In this document: positions 27,170-52,602 of the stretch, in pieces
Position numbering within the stretch: the stretch's first letter is position 1
Layout: the number at the start of each line of letters is the position of its first letter
Source: Pogonophryne albipinna
Lineage: Eukaryota; Chordata; Actinopteri; Perciformes; Artedidraconidae
DNA: 64,000 nt
Direction: 5' to 3'
NCBI GenBank assembly: GCA_028583405.1
Contig: CM053246.1
Span: 22,327,570 to 22,391,569 of the forward strand
Translations under genes and position numbers: made by a program
The notes under the pieces: model-generated
Seen by the model: the letters and a program-made list of their open reading frames with translations, nothing else
The model's database searches: none
What the model was told of the DNA's origin: nothing

Positions 27170-27600
27170 ACACAGCGGAGTTCGTCTGGCTGAAGGTCAT
27201 CAGGACAAAGTGGCTCAACCCCAGGCTCTCCGGCCCCGACCGAGTGACCCAGCGGATCTCTCATGCCGTCCGTCTAGGAGGAAAGGGGGACAGCTGGAGC
27301 CAGTGTGCGGCGGGGAAACCACCTGCTAGGACCGTGGACGACATCAGGACGGACGTGGCCCTCGACGAGGAGGTCGACTCGGAAGCAGCCATCAGCGGAC
27401 TGGAGGAGCAGGATCGGGAGGACATCCCTCCAGCAGTCGACCCAGAAGGCGCCATCAGCGGACTGGAGGAGGAGGATCGGGAGGACATCCCTCCAGCATC
27501 GACCCGGAAGCCGCCATCAGCGGGCCGGAGGAGGAGGATCCGGAAGACATCTCTCTAGCAGGCAGCCCAGAAGCCGCCGTCAGCGGATTGGGGGGACAAA
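27170..27600 (+). pseudogene. Integrase C-terminus and acidic repeat tail, element B
   Basis: Reads VIRTKWLNPRLSGPDRVTQR then ISHAVRLGGKGDSW, the pattern of a retroviral-type integrase C-terminal region. It is followed by VALDEEVDSEAA and 63-bp tandem repeats (27379-27590) coding an acidic 21-residue unit, roughly AISGLEEEDREDIPPAVDPEA, about 3.5 times. A one-base loss near 27500 shifts the frame between units 2 and 3. No catalytic core is visible upstream. Confidence 0.6.
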
Positions 27601-28049
27601 GACACGGCAAGCCAGGACGGCACAGGGGACTACACTCTCCGCTGAAACAGGTTGATATAGCCGGTGTGGACTTTGTTTTAATAACCCATTTTTTGAGGAA
27701 CTTTGTTTTTCCCATATTTTGAGGAACTTTGTTTTAATAACCCATTTTTTGAGGGAGAAGCTGCCCCTTCCCCTTCGTACCAAATGCTCTTGTTGGCTTA
27801 CGCGTTGGAGGAGGACGAGCACGATGACTCAGCCGACAGGGACAATTTTTTTAACATATTTTGGTCTCCCTCCACTGTCATAAGAAGTTATTATGGTGGA
27901 CTGTTCCTAAAAGTTTAAAGTGCTCTAAATCCCAGCTTCTGATGGATTTATATAAATGTTGGGGAACAGACAGTAGAAAATAATGACAGTGGTTATGTTT
28001 CAAATGCTGTGTATAAGTTGATCTTTGAAGGTGAGATCAAAAGAGGGAT

Positions 28050-28846
28050 TAAAGCAAACAGATATTGTTCTAAACTGTATTAAAGTAAACAGGTATTATC
28101 TTGAACTGTATTGAAGTGAACATGTATTATTTGGGACTGTTTTAAAGTAATCCTATATATATAAACCTTCTTACTTACACTCAATGACCCAGATACCCTG
28201 CCACATACACTTCCTCTCATCAGCACACACACATACACTCACTGACCCAGATATCAGCACACTCACACATATACACTTCCTCTACCAGCACACACACATG
28301 TTCTTTTCAAGGTTCTTCCTGGGGCCAATATAATCTCAAGCACCAATATATCTGTGTACAATGTTTGATACCAATATCTGTGTACAATGTTTGATTGTTT
28401 TGGGAAAGAATAGTTTGTGTGAAATCTTCCTTGAGAAATTAAAGGAGTGAAGTTAGGTGGAAGATAAAAAGTGATTCTGACCTTGACTAGTTCCGAGGCT
28501 CTCACGCTTCACTTAGGAGTAAAATGGGACGGAAGAGCCGACCCACATCTCCGCCCCAAATATGTCCATATATACTATTGTTTATTCATGCAAAATGCCC
28601 CCTGTTTCTGACTGGCTGGTCCCGATACCTGTATCGCACGGCAGTGGAGCGGGGAGCCCGGAGTGCTCTGTTACAGGGCACTCTGTATTTCGTATTGTGT
28701 TTTTTACCATTAAAATCAGATTATTGTTATAACTTTTATGCCGGTGTTTTGAACTCCTTCTCTTATTAAATCTGACCAGGCTCATCTAACGGACGGCACG
28801 GAGCAGAGGTGGGCTTTAAGCCACCACTACTGTGTTTGTTCCAACA
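28050..28846 (+). repeat. 3' LTR of element B
   Basis: Matches the 5' LTR apart from small differences in the CA-rich part (about 28195-28265). It lacks the MITE and so shows its empty site. Preceded by a short purine run 'aaaagaggga'. Confidence 0.85.
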
Positions 28847-28850
28847 CACG

Positions 28851-29150
28851 ATAAGATGCTATGGTAGCAGCCTTGCTCTTGTTGTTGGGCCTGGTGAAAA
28901 TGGACTGCTGTGCATTTAGCTGTCCTTTCAGGCCCCTCCCCTTTTGGGAGCGTAGGGCAGAATTAGGAGGGAATTCCGTCTCGTAGCGTTTGTGCACTGT
29001 TTTGAAATGCCGCTCCTAAATTACCCTTCTTCGATAAAGCTACGCTCGCATTGCAGATGAGACAGATGGACTTTGAATTGGAATAAATACAAAAATAATC
29101 ATCCTCCCACTCGGAGTTAAAATTATATATGTTTTGCTTCTGCCATAATT
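28851..29150 (-). pseudogene. hAT transposase N-terminal fragment, first half
   Basis: Contains EWEDDYFCIYSNSKSICLIC followed by NASVALSKKGNL, the zinc-finger-like N-terminus of GTF2IRD2/ZAPHOD-type hAT transposases. A shift of frame after GNL leads to ERHFKTVHKRYETEFPP and on to KAATIASYR, which joins the fragment at 19485-19360. Confidence 0.7.
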
Positions 29151-29460
29151 GCGGTCTTGTTTGTGTGCGGACTGTCACTCCTGTTGGCACGGACAACGTT
29201 AGCGAACTAGTGCCCACTGCCCACTAGCCACGCCCCGACACATAGGGTCACGCCGGCCAATCACAAAGCTTTGATGCGTTCAAGTGCATTATTCTGGCAC
29301 AGGAAGATTATGTTATAGGACATTAACGATAAAACAGAATATTGTTGTTCTATTTTTAGACACATCTCGCGATCGACTGGGAATCTCCCCGCGATCGACC
29401 GGTCGATCGCGATCGACTGGTTGGGCATCCCTGCCCTAGCCCAATAGGGAACGTAACACA

Positions 29461-29478
29461 TGGGGGCTCGTCCGGGAT
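29461..29478 (+). other. Primer-binding site, tRNA-Pro type
   Basis: TGGGGGCTCGTCCGGGAT, the full 18-nt site complementary to tRNA-Pro, two bases after the 5' LTR end of element A. Confidence 0.9.
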
Positions 29479-29557
29479 ACTAAATACTTTCCTGGGGTTA
29501 TAAGTGGTTTTTGTACAGCGAAAAACTAATTGGTAAGGTGGGCAGATTAAGCTGAGT

Positions 29558-30719
29558 ATGGCATCCTTCAACTTAGAGTCGTTCCTAGTCTGGCCGTCCT
29601 ATGAGGAGCTGGACCGGTGTCGTATGAATGATTTGAGGGAGATAGCGTGGCACTTCAGTCTGGTGGTGAGTCGGCAATTATTAAAGAAGGAGTTGAAGGC
29701 GTTGGTGGTGGATGAGATGGTGCGAAGAGAGGTACTTGTACCGGCTGTATCAGCTGAGCTACCCGTGTCCGAAGTTCCCACTGAGGGCCTGTTACATCCG
29801 AGGATTGAGGCGGAGTTTACCTTTACTGAAGGAAGGGGTAGTGACAGCGAGGGGGGCGAGCCTTGTGAGGCACCGCTCACGCCGCCTCGCAGATGTCCAC
29901 CCTCTCCTGTTGGTAGTACAGATTCTCGGGAGGGGGCTAAACTCAAGGTCCGTCTCGCCCGGCTCCAGTTGGAAGTCAAGGACAGGCAGCTTCAGTGGGA
30001 AGCTAACGACAGGGAGAAAGCCAGGCAGTTACAGTTGGAGATACGAAAGTTGGAAATGGACAAGGAAGTCCGAAAGTTGGAAATTGACAAGGAAGTCCGA
30101 AAGTTAGAAATTGACAAGGAAGTCCGGATGCGTCAGCTGGAGCTAGACTCCGAGCTGCGCGCATCCGGTGCTTTTGGCCGTGCCGGAGAAAGTTCTCCAG
30201 TTAATCCCCACCCACCTGCCTTCAACGTAGTCAAAAATATTTCGTTAGTGCCGCTTTTCCGGGAGATTGAGGTGGATGCGTACTTTGATGCTTTTGAGCG
30301 CATTGCAGTGGCCCTACGGTGGCCGGCGGAAGCCTGGGCTCTTTTAGCCCAGTGCAAACTTTACGGAAGAGCTCAGGAAGCGGTTGCTGCTCTTTCGCTA
30401 GAGGACGGTCTAGATTACGATTGGTGAAGGGGGCCATTCTCAGGGTGTATGAATTAGTTCCCGAAGCGTACCGACAGAAATTTAGGAACCACAGGAAGGG
30501 TCTTAATCAGACACATGTCGAGTTTGCCAGGGAGAAGGGAATGATGTTCACTAAGTGGGTTGCTTCATGTAAAGCGGCGGATTATGCTGCTCTGAGGGAA
30601 TTGATCATGTTGGAGGAGTTCAAGAGATGTTTGCCTGATCGTATTGTGGTATACGTGAATGAACAGAAGGTAACCTCTCTCTCTGCTGCCGCCGTGTTGG
30701 CTGATGAATATGTACTCAC
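29558..30719 (+). pseudogene. gag of element A, frameshifted and interrupted
   Basis: Open from the ATG at 29558 for 289 codons, then one base is missing near 30422 and the protein continues in the next frame ([20 protein letters not shown], then MLEEFKRCLPDRIVVYVNEQ) to 30719, where a hAT derivative is inserted. Residues about 140-200 form a charged coiled coil with a 27-bp unit repeated three times (30044-30124, RKLEIDKEV). The second half is a capsid-like region closely related to the gag at 12387-13997. Confidence 0.8.
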
Positions 30720-31938
30720 TAGGGGTGTAACGGTACACGTACCCGTACCGAAATTATTCGGTACGGGCCCTTCGGTTCGGTACACGTGTGTACCGAAGTG
30801 TACCGAACGAATATAACGTTAAACGTAAAAAATTGAGAACGTGAACAACTTCTTGGAAGTAATCTCAGGTGCTGCGTCGCAGCATTCAGAGTAATTTGCT
30901 CCCATTGTGTTCAACGCGTCATAGAGCGAGCAAGTCATTTCATTGGACGAGCTGGTCAGAGGGATGCGTTCAAATGTAGTCAGTCATTTGAGGAACTGTC
31001 GAACGCAGATAAAGTTGAGCTCGAAAATCCTCCAGCATCATTGAAGTCTCCGGTTTGGGAACATTTTGGTTTCGCAGTTACGTACAAGGATGACGGACAA
31101 AGACAGGTGGACCGAACCAAAGCTGTTTGTCGGCATTGTTCAACTAAAATTGGTTACGCGGCTGGCAATACATCAAACTTGCACACTCATTTGAAAAGGC
31201 ATCACCCGAACGTGAATATCACCGGTATCAAAAGACTGAAGTGCAAACCCAACTCCCGCTAGCATTTAAGCCTCCACCACTCGCAAAAAGTTCAGACCGA
31301 GCCAAAGCTATTACAAATGCCAAATATCCTTATGTTGCCATGTTAGCAAAGCGCTACCTGGCTGTATCTGCTACCTCTGTCCCTAGCGAGAGGGTGTTCT
31401 CCACAGCAGGAGACATTGTTAGTGCCAGCAGATCTGCCCTTTCGGCAAGCAATGTGGACAAGTTCATTTTTCTTTAAAAAAACATGAAAATACAATGACA
31501 AGCAAGTCCTAATGTCAAACTGGCTGCTTAGGTACTAGTACAGTACAGTTCAAATACAGATTATTTCAGTTAATCGAAAAGCTGCACCTTAATGTTTATT
31601 TTATTATATTTTATATTTATTTGAGTGAATATTCATAGTTTAATAATAATTAAAACCCCAAAACTAATAGTTTATGTTTTGTGAGTAGCTACTAGTACAG
31701 TAAAGTTCAAATACAGATTATTTCAGTTCATCGAAATGCTGCACCTTAATGTTTATTTTATTATATTTTGTATTTATTTGAGTGAATACATTATTCACAG
31801 TTTAACAATAATGAAAAAAATATATGTTATGTTTTGTGATAATTTTTTCTGCTGTACCGAAAACGTACCGAACCGAACCGTGACCTAAAAACCGAGGTAC
31901 GTACCGAACCGAAATGTTTGTGAACCGTTACACCCCTA
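30720..31938 (+). mobile_element. hAT element, internally deleted (BED finger plus dimerisation tail)
   Basis: Ends TAGGGGTGTAACGG and CCGTTACACCCCTA, flanked by perfect 8-bp GTACTCAC (30712-30719, 31939-31946). Subterminal 'cggttcggtac' motifs repeat at both ends. It has kept the two ends of a ZBED/Ac-type transposase: a BED zinc finger (31041-31210, CRHCSTKIGYAAGNTSNLHT then HLKRHHP) and the C-terminal hATC motif (31330-31477, AVSATSVPSERVFSTAGDIV). The two are in different frames and the catalytic core between them is absent. Confidence 0.85.
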
Positions 31939-31946
31939 GTACTCAC

Positions 31947-32990
31947 CCATAAATCTGTGTTTTCTCCTGCGTATACGGGTGTCCGACGCCCCATTTACCG
32001 GGCGGTTGAATGTGCATGATGTAGTTAAAGAGGAGAGAGAGAGCCTTTATGGTCACCAACCTGGACATGTCATCGCCAACTGTGCAGCCCCGACGCATAA
32101 GGAGCAGCCACAAAACATGTCCCCCCCAAAAGGCATTGGCCTGATTAAAGGTGAGCCATTCCTTATCCCGGCATCTGACCGTGACGATGGTGAGATAGAT
32201 CCCTGTTTTAAGCCTTTTGTGTCCGAGGGGTTAATATCCTTAACTGGGAGTCTGCCGATCAGAGACCTATGCGCATATTACGAGACACTGGAAGTTCCCA
32301 GTCTGTGATTGTTGCCTCCGCACTGCCATTTTCCGACCAGTCAGCCTGTGGTTATGGTTCCACATTATGCGGCATTGAGATGAGTTATATCCCACGGCCT
32401 GTACACAAGGTACATGTACAGTCAGACCTAGTAACCGGTTTCTACCCAGTCGCTGTGTGTCCAGCGTTACCGTTAAAAGGGATAGGGTTTTTAATGGGAA
32501 ATTACATTGCAGGTAGCAAGGTGACCCCTGCACTCAGGGATAACTCAGATGCTTTCTTGCCTGATCCTACGTTTGGGCCGGTGCTCCCATACAAGGTTGT
32601 GCCCGAGGGAAAGCCAGTAATTGTGGCTTCCCCTCCTCATGAGGATGTCGCGAGCACGGGGCAACCCGTCGGCTCAGACAAGCCTTTCGACTTTCCGACT
32701 CTCTCAGTAATCCGAGAGTGTCTGCGGATACTCCTCTTAGTTTTGGTGCTAGTTCTACAGCACGTTGAGATCTGGGTAGGACTCAGCCTGTGGCCAATCA
32801 TAGTCGTGTTTCTCTGTTATGATCCCTACGTAGCCTGTTTTAGCGTACAGAAGCATGATCAGCGTCTCGTGCGCTGGGCTCTGATCATGCGGGACTACAA
32901 AACAAGACATCCCTCTTAAACAGAGCTCAGAGAACGCGTTGGCTGATGTAATGTTCAGGTTGGTATGCGATGTTTGAGTGTGAGATGTTA
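31947..32990 (+). pseudogene. gag knuckle remnant, protease and RNase H tail of element A
   Basis: After the hAT, the frame gives a damaged knuckle (YGHQPGHVIANC), then a retropepsin-like domain in another frame (MRILRDTGSSQSVIV from 32269, DTG at 32284-32292, GFLMGNYIAG later). After about 32700 the text changes to QKHDQRLVRWALIMRDY and, in the next frame, ENALADVMFRL, the end of a gypsy-type RNase H. Reverse transcriptase, most of RNase H and integrase are deleted. Confidence 0.7.
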
Positions 32991-33063
32991 GTGTGTGTTA
33001 TTAAGAGGTTGTTAGTGTGTTAGGTTCACAAAACTGTGGGTTTGTGTTTTAAGGGGGGGGGGG

Positions 33064-34405
33064 TGTTACGGTTGCTGTTTGTCTGCTCCTTAATCTGCTG
33101 AGATTGTTTGCAGCTGTGTGCGTGTGTGTGATTATGCAAATGAGATGTGTGGTTGCCCCAACATCATTGGCTGTCATCTCCTGGTCCACTTCCGAGGACA
33201 CTGATTGGAGCACGCCGAGCCCGACGTTCTCCAATCCCTGTGCAAGCCCAGCGCACACCTGCTGGAGAGGACTACAAAGCTGGGGACAATCATTACTCTG
33301 GAGGCTCTGTTGAGTGAACAGATGCCTCTCGCTATTTTCTCTTCATTCTGGGGGTTAACTTGTGTGGACCGTGTTATTGTGATTAGATGTGCTTAGATTA
33401 GTGTGGTTAGTAGTGTCTGGAGTAGTTTAGTTAGAGTGTATAGTAGTTTAGTTAGTGTTTAGAGTAGTTTAGAATTTTGTGACTGTTGCCTTTTAGTTTA
33501 GCTGTGTGTTTTGTATATATTTCTTGTGTTAGTCTGTACCAGAGTCCTGCACGGGTCTGATTTTCAAGACCCGCTCCCGCCCCGCACCCGCGACGTGCAA
33601 TACCGAACCCGCCCCGCTACCCGCACATATTGCCAATTAGTTCCGCAACCCGACCCGACCCGTCGGCACAAGAGCCGCAACCCGACCCGAACCCGCCTAT
33701 ATATGAGCAGTGAAAACGTGCAATTGTTAACACACGCAGGTGCATATTTGTCTCAAAGCGTGGGATGTTGGTTATTTTCTCATCTAGGAACCAAAAGCCT
33801 CCAGACGTTGGGTTTCGCTCTCGAGGAAGTGTTATTGAAAATGCTGTATTCTCCGCTGAGAGCTTCACCTCAGCCATTTCCAATGCAGCAGCAGATTGAT
33901 GCGCTGCAGAGGTTATGATTATGCGCGGTCCCGCGGGGGAGAGGTCTGAGGATTTAAACATTAAATTATTATTATTTTAATATAGATATTATGCAACACC
34001 CGCGACCCGACCCGCATCTTCTTTGTTTTACCCAGACCCGAACCCGGAAAAAAGCGTTTGAAAAAATACCACCCGCGAATCACCTTTTTTGCGGGTCACC
34101 CGTCGGGTACCCGCGGGTACCCGACCCGATGCAGGACTCTGGTCTGTACTACTGTTAAAGTGAGGTTTTGTTTCATTTTTTATTTAGTATATTAGTATTT
34201 AATTCTCTGAATGCCTTTAGACTCCTTTTGAGTCCTCCCTTTGTTTGGTTGTTTGTCAACCTGTGCCCTTTTGTTTGTTCAGGCTGCACGCCTTCCCTTT
34301 TGTTTACCGCTGCTGTTTGTAAATAAATCACTTTATAATTATACCAATTCCACTCTGGTCGTGTCGTTTCCCTTTGGATCCCCTAGCCCAATAGGGAACG
34401 TAACA
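33064..34405 (+). repeat. 3' LTR of element A, with hAT MITE inserted
   Basis: Begins TGTTACGG after the G tract and ends CGTAACA. Interrupted at 33540-34141. Its uninterrupted 'ggatcccctagcccaatag' is the empty site for the hAT in the 5' LTR. Confidence 0.85.
33540..34141. mobile_element. hAT MITE in the 3' LTR
   Basis: Ends CAGAGTCCTGCACGGGT and ACCCGATGCAGGACTCTG, flanked by perfect 8-bp GTCTGTAC (33532-33539, 34142-34149). Subterminal 'acccg/cgggt' motifs repeat many times. 602 bp; no transposase recognised. Confidence 0.85.
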
Positions 34406-35915
34406 CTTAATTATTATTTAATTATTTACTTAATTAAGTGAGGAAATAGCAAACTGCATGGACAATAAAAAACAAGCAGTGGGAATATTTATAGACTTAC
34501 AAAAAGCATTTGACACCATAGATCACAATATTTTACTGATAAAACTGGAACGGTATGGCATCAGAGGGGTGGGATTAAACTGGGTGAGAAATTATTTAAG
34601 CAACAGACAACAATTTGTTGAAATAGGTGAACATAAATCAGCATACATGAACATAACTTGTGGAGTACCTCAGGGGTCCGTGTTGGGTCCAAAGCTGTTC
34701 ATAATATACATCAACGACATTTGCAGAGTATCAAATATATTGAAATTTATTTTATTTGCAGATGACACTAATATTTTTTGTTCCGGTGACAATTTGAAAG
34801 AGCTAATGGAAGTGATAACAGCAGAAATGATTAAAGTAAAACATTGGTTTGACACAAACAAATTATCATTAAATATAAGCAAAACAAAGATTATGTTATT
34901 TGGAAAACATAAAACAAATCCTCAGATACAATTAATACTAGATAACATACACATAGAAAGAGTATATGAAATTAAGTTCCTTGGTGTGGTTTTAGACCAC
35001 AAAATCAGCTGGAAACCTCATATCGCTCATGTAAAAGCAAAACTGGCTAAAACTATCGCAATATTGGGAAAAGCCAGATACATTCTGGACTATAACTCAT
35101 TGCATACTCTATATAACACACTAATATTGCCATATCTGATTTACTGTGTGGAGATTTGGGGAAACACGTACAAAACCAACCTACAGCCGTTATGCACATT
35201 ACAAAAAAGGGCTATAAGAGTTATCAATAATGTTGGATATCTTGAACACACTAATGTATTATTTTTGAAGTCACACATATTGAAGTTCATTGATCTGGTT
35301 AAATTTAAAACGGCACAAATCATGTACAGAGCAAGACATAATCTACTTCCTAGGAAATTAAAAACATTGTTCGTAGACAGAGAGGGTGGGTATAATTTGA
35401 GAGGAAATCTACATTTTAAACAACTCAAGGTCAGAACAACTCTGAGAAGTATGAGTATAACAATCTGTGGGGTGATTTTATGGAATGGTTTGGAGCAGGA
35501 GTTAAAACAAAGCACAAGCATAATTCAGTTTAAAAGGATGTACAGAAACACTTTTTTGGAAAACTATGAGAATGAAGAAAGGTGATTGAAGATGAGAAAT
35601 GATTGTATATGTATGTATAAATATAAATGTATGTAGGAATAACTTGCATAATGATTTAAAGGACAATCACTGATCAAGTAAGGGGTGGGAATTAATAAGC
35701 ATTTGCTTCCTCCTACTCCCTTTCGGACACATATGATTTATTATTATTAATATGAAAACTTTTTTTTTGTTTTTTTGTTGAATATACAAATATTACTATG
35801 AATGTGGATAAATACTGTATTATAACAATACGGTATACTGTTTTTTCACATTTGTTATTTGTTATTTTTTAATCTGTTCGAAATAAAGACTGAAATGAAA
35901 TGAAAATGAACACCT
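34406..35915 (+). mobile_element. Jockey-superfamily LINE, 5'-truncated
   Basis: Directly follows the 3' LTR of element A. Carries the C-terminal two-thirds of a reverse transcriptase, an AT-rich 3' UTR with 'cctcctactccctttcggaca' and 'ctgttcgaaataaa', and a short 'tgaaatgaaatg' tail near 35890-35910. Rex1- or L2-like by recollection of these 3' motifs; the exact clade is uncertain. Confidence 0.7.
34458..35585 (+). CDS. LINE reverse transcriptase, C-terminal part
   Basis: 375-codon open frame. Reverse-transcriptase motifs in order: FIDLQKAFDTIDHNILL (first catalytic Asp), GVPQGSVLGPKLFIIYIND, then FILFADDTNIF with the catalytic FADD (about residues 98-104), NKLSLNISKTKIMLFG, and KFLGVVLDHKISWKPHI. 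The thumb and a C-terminal region follow (TLYNTLILPYLIYCVEIWGN). The endonuclease and N-terminal fingers are missing, so the copy cannot move alone, yet the remaining frame has no stop, which suggests a young insertion. Confidence 0.85.
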   Translation: MDNKKQAVGIFIDLQKAFDTIDHNILLIKLERYGIRGVGLNWVRNYLSNRQQFVEIGEHKSAYMNITCGVPQGSVLGPKLFIIYINDICRVSNILKFILFADDTNIFCSGDNLKELMEVITAEMIKVKHWFDTNKLSLNISKTKIMLFGKHKTNPQIQLILDNIHIERVYEIKFLGVVLDHKISWKPHIAHVKAKLAKTIAILGKARYILDYNSLHTLYNTLILPYLIYCVEIWGNTYKTNLQPLCTLQKRAIRVINNVGYLEHTNVLFLKSHILKFIDLVKFKTAQIMYRARHNLLPRKLKTLFVDREGGYNLRGNLHFKQLKVRTTLRSMSITICGVILWNGLEQELKQSTSIIQFKRMYRNTFLENYENEER

Positions 35916-36159
35916 CCCCTGCCATCAGGGCTGAGATGCCACTCGACAAGGAGCATCTCAACATCTTGGGCTGCCCTGAGAGTGGTGCCCCTGGAGACCA
36001 TCTGCGCCGCGGCGTCGTGGACGTCTTCTGGCACATTCTCCAGTTTTTATCGGGTTAATGTCGCCACTCCCCATTCTTTGGGCGTGATCCTTTTGCCGAG
36101 CTCCGCTGCTTCCAGTAGTGAGCAAGGGCTTGGATTCTTCATGACATGGTTGGTATAAG

Positions 36160-36433
36160 TCATCCAGTGCTAAAGCACCGCCTCTGGCGGTCAGTAGGGA
36201 CGAAATAGAACGATAGTTACGGCTGTAACTACGAGTCCCGGATGACCGCCAGAGTTTCCTGTCACTCAGAATTCTTGTGTGCTCGCGAGAAGATTGTGGG
36301 AACAGATCCTCTGATGACGCCGGCCTATGTAGCCAGTGTCACGTGGGTCATGATATATCCAGTGCTAAAGCACCGCCTCTGGCGGTCATCCGGGACTCAT
36401 AGAACCGTAGTTACAGCCGTAACTATCGTTATT
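36160..36433. mobile_element. MITE with 45-bp inverted ends
   Basis: 'gaacgatagttacggctgtaac' near 36208 is inverted at the right end (to 36433), with 'gtcccggatgaccgccag' inside both ends. 'agtgctaaagcaccgcctctggcggtc' occurs in direct orientation at about 36167 and 36361. The interior matches 8020-8180. From 35916 to 36160 is GC-rich text that I do not recognise; from 36434 to 37100 nothing is recognised. Confidence 0.6.
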
Positions 36434-37104
36434 TGGCCTTGGGTTTAGGGCGTCCTATTGTATGCAGACTAGTTGGCCCCTGTTTTCTTGTACTGTTTAT
36501 GAGTACATCCTTACTTTTGAATATGTAGACATTCTGTCCGTCAGATAACGATAGGACTAAACATGCAATTTGTCGGAGAGTAAACCTCACCTGACTGAGG
36601 TCTTCTGGAGCCTGCTTATCGGGAACAAACTGAACTGGTTACTGATGGAATGTTTTGATTACCAGCTGTCTGTTAGTAGAAGGAGCATCTTAGGGGACAG
36701 AACCTCAGAGTTGGTTTGGGCACAGGTGTCTTTGTCAATACGGCCGAAACTTCCAATACATTTTCATGTCTGACATCCATTCAAAGCTGTTCTTGTGTTT
36801 CCAGTTCTTTGCCCCAAGAATTTTGTCAAATACATTACTTGATTAAAAACTGTATACTAAGTTACATACCACAACCCCCAGTTGCCTATGTCATAGTTCA
36901 TGTGGGTGCATGTTTACAGTAGTACATCAGTACAGGTAAATGCACCTTTATGAGTTTGTTTGCTCTGTATTTTTTATTTCGAAAACTGCATTGTTCCCCT
37001 CAATAATTCGTTTTTATCTCTTATTAAAAATAATGTAAAAAATATTAGTTGCTGTATCTACATTTATACAGGACTTTTACCATTTGGAGATTAAAGCAAA
37101 ACAT

Positions 37105-37951
37105 GATTCAGAGGGTTAAAACTCTTTATTTTCCATACAAAAACAGATATTGATTGGCTGTGAGAGAATTACATTATTTTACAAAATCAACCACAAATTA
37201 AAAAAAGCAAAAATAATAAAGCAGATATAAACACCTTTTTTAAAATGTAAAGTTAATTAGACATTACTTTCTCTTTTGTTATTTAGACATATGTTATAAC
37301 TTACTGATAACACAAAAACCAGTGCAAAATTCCATGAGGTACAAAATATGAAAATATATTTCTTGTTTTTTATTTAGCTGAAAAAATATGGGAGTAAATG
37401 CTAACAGTGATATATGTATTTATTTTAAAAGTTGAGATCAAATGTATTGTGGCTTTCAAGGTATTTCATTGATCTGAAGCGGTTAAATGTTTAACACAAT
37501 AATCAAATAATATTTTTGAATATCTACTTTTACTTGATTTCACGCTGCTTTCTTAATCACAAATACTGAGCAGTATTGGATGTTGGAGAAGCTTCAGGAA
37601 AAATACAAAACACTGTAGACACCAAAAGGCGATGCATTATTTTCAGGTCATTTTTCTGTAACTTTAACTTCAGGGAAGTAAGAGCTCAGAGAAAGCTGTT
37701 GTGGGAGACCAGATGAAATAAAAACTTGTCATTCAGAACAACAACGGATAAAACCTGAGCAGCTATTTGCAGTGGATCTGTTTTTTGATTATTCTGACCA
37801 TAATGATGCCAAACAAGTTATATGTTGCTGGAATGTCAACGAGGTCCACCCTTGGACAGTTTATGGATGACGGCCTACCATGCAACCATGCAGTTATTAA
37901 AGCAAACAGAACAAAATACACATATTTCTCCAAAGACAGATCAAGTTCTTT
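37105..37951 (-). other. Likely 3' UTR of myo1f
   Basis: Between the myo1f stop codon and a minus-strand AATAAA at 37130-37125. About 850 nt, AT-rich, no repeat seen. Confidence 0.5.

Positions 37952-52602
<14,651 letters not shown>

Noticed and set aside
27355..27590. CRISPR-like repeat array
   Set aside because: The 63-bp units are contiguous coding tandem repeats without spacers, in a vertebrate genome.
29461..29478. tRNA gene near the LTRs
   Set aside because: Only the 18-nt primer-binding sites are present; no cloverleaf can be drawn around 29461, 21165 or 14684.
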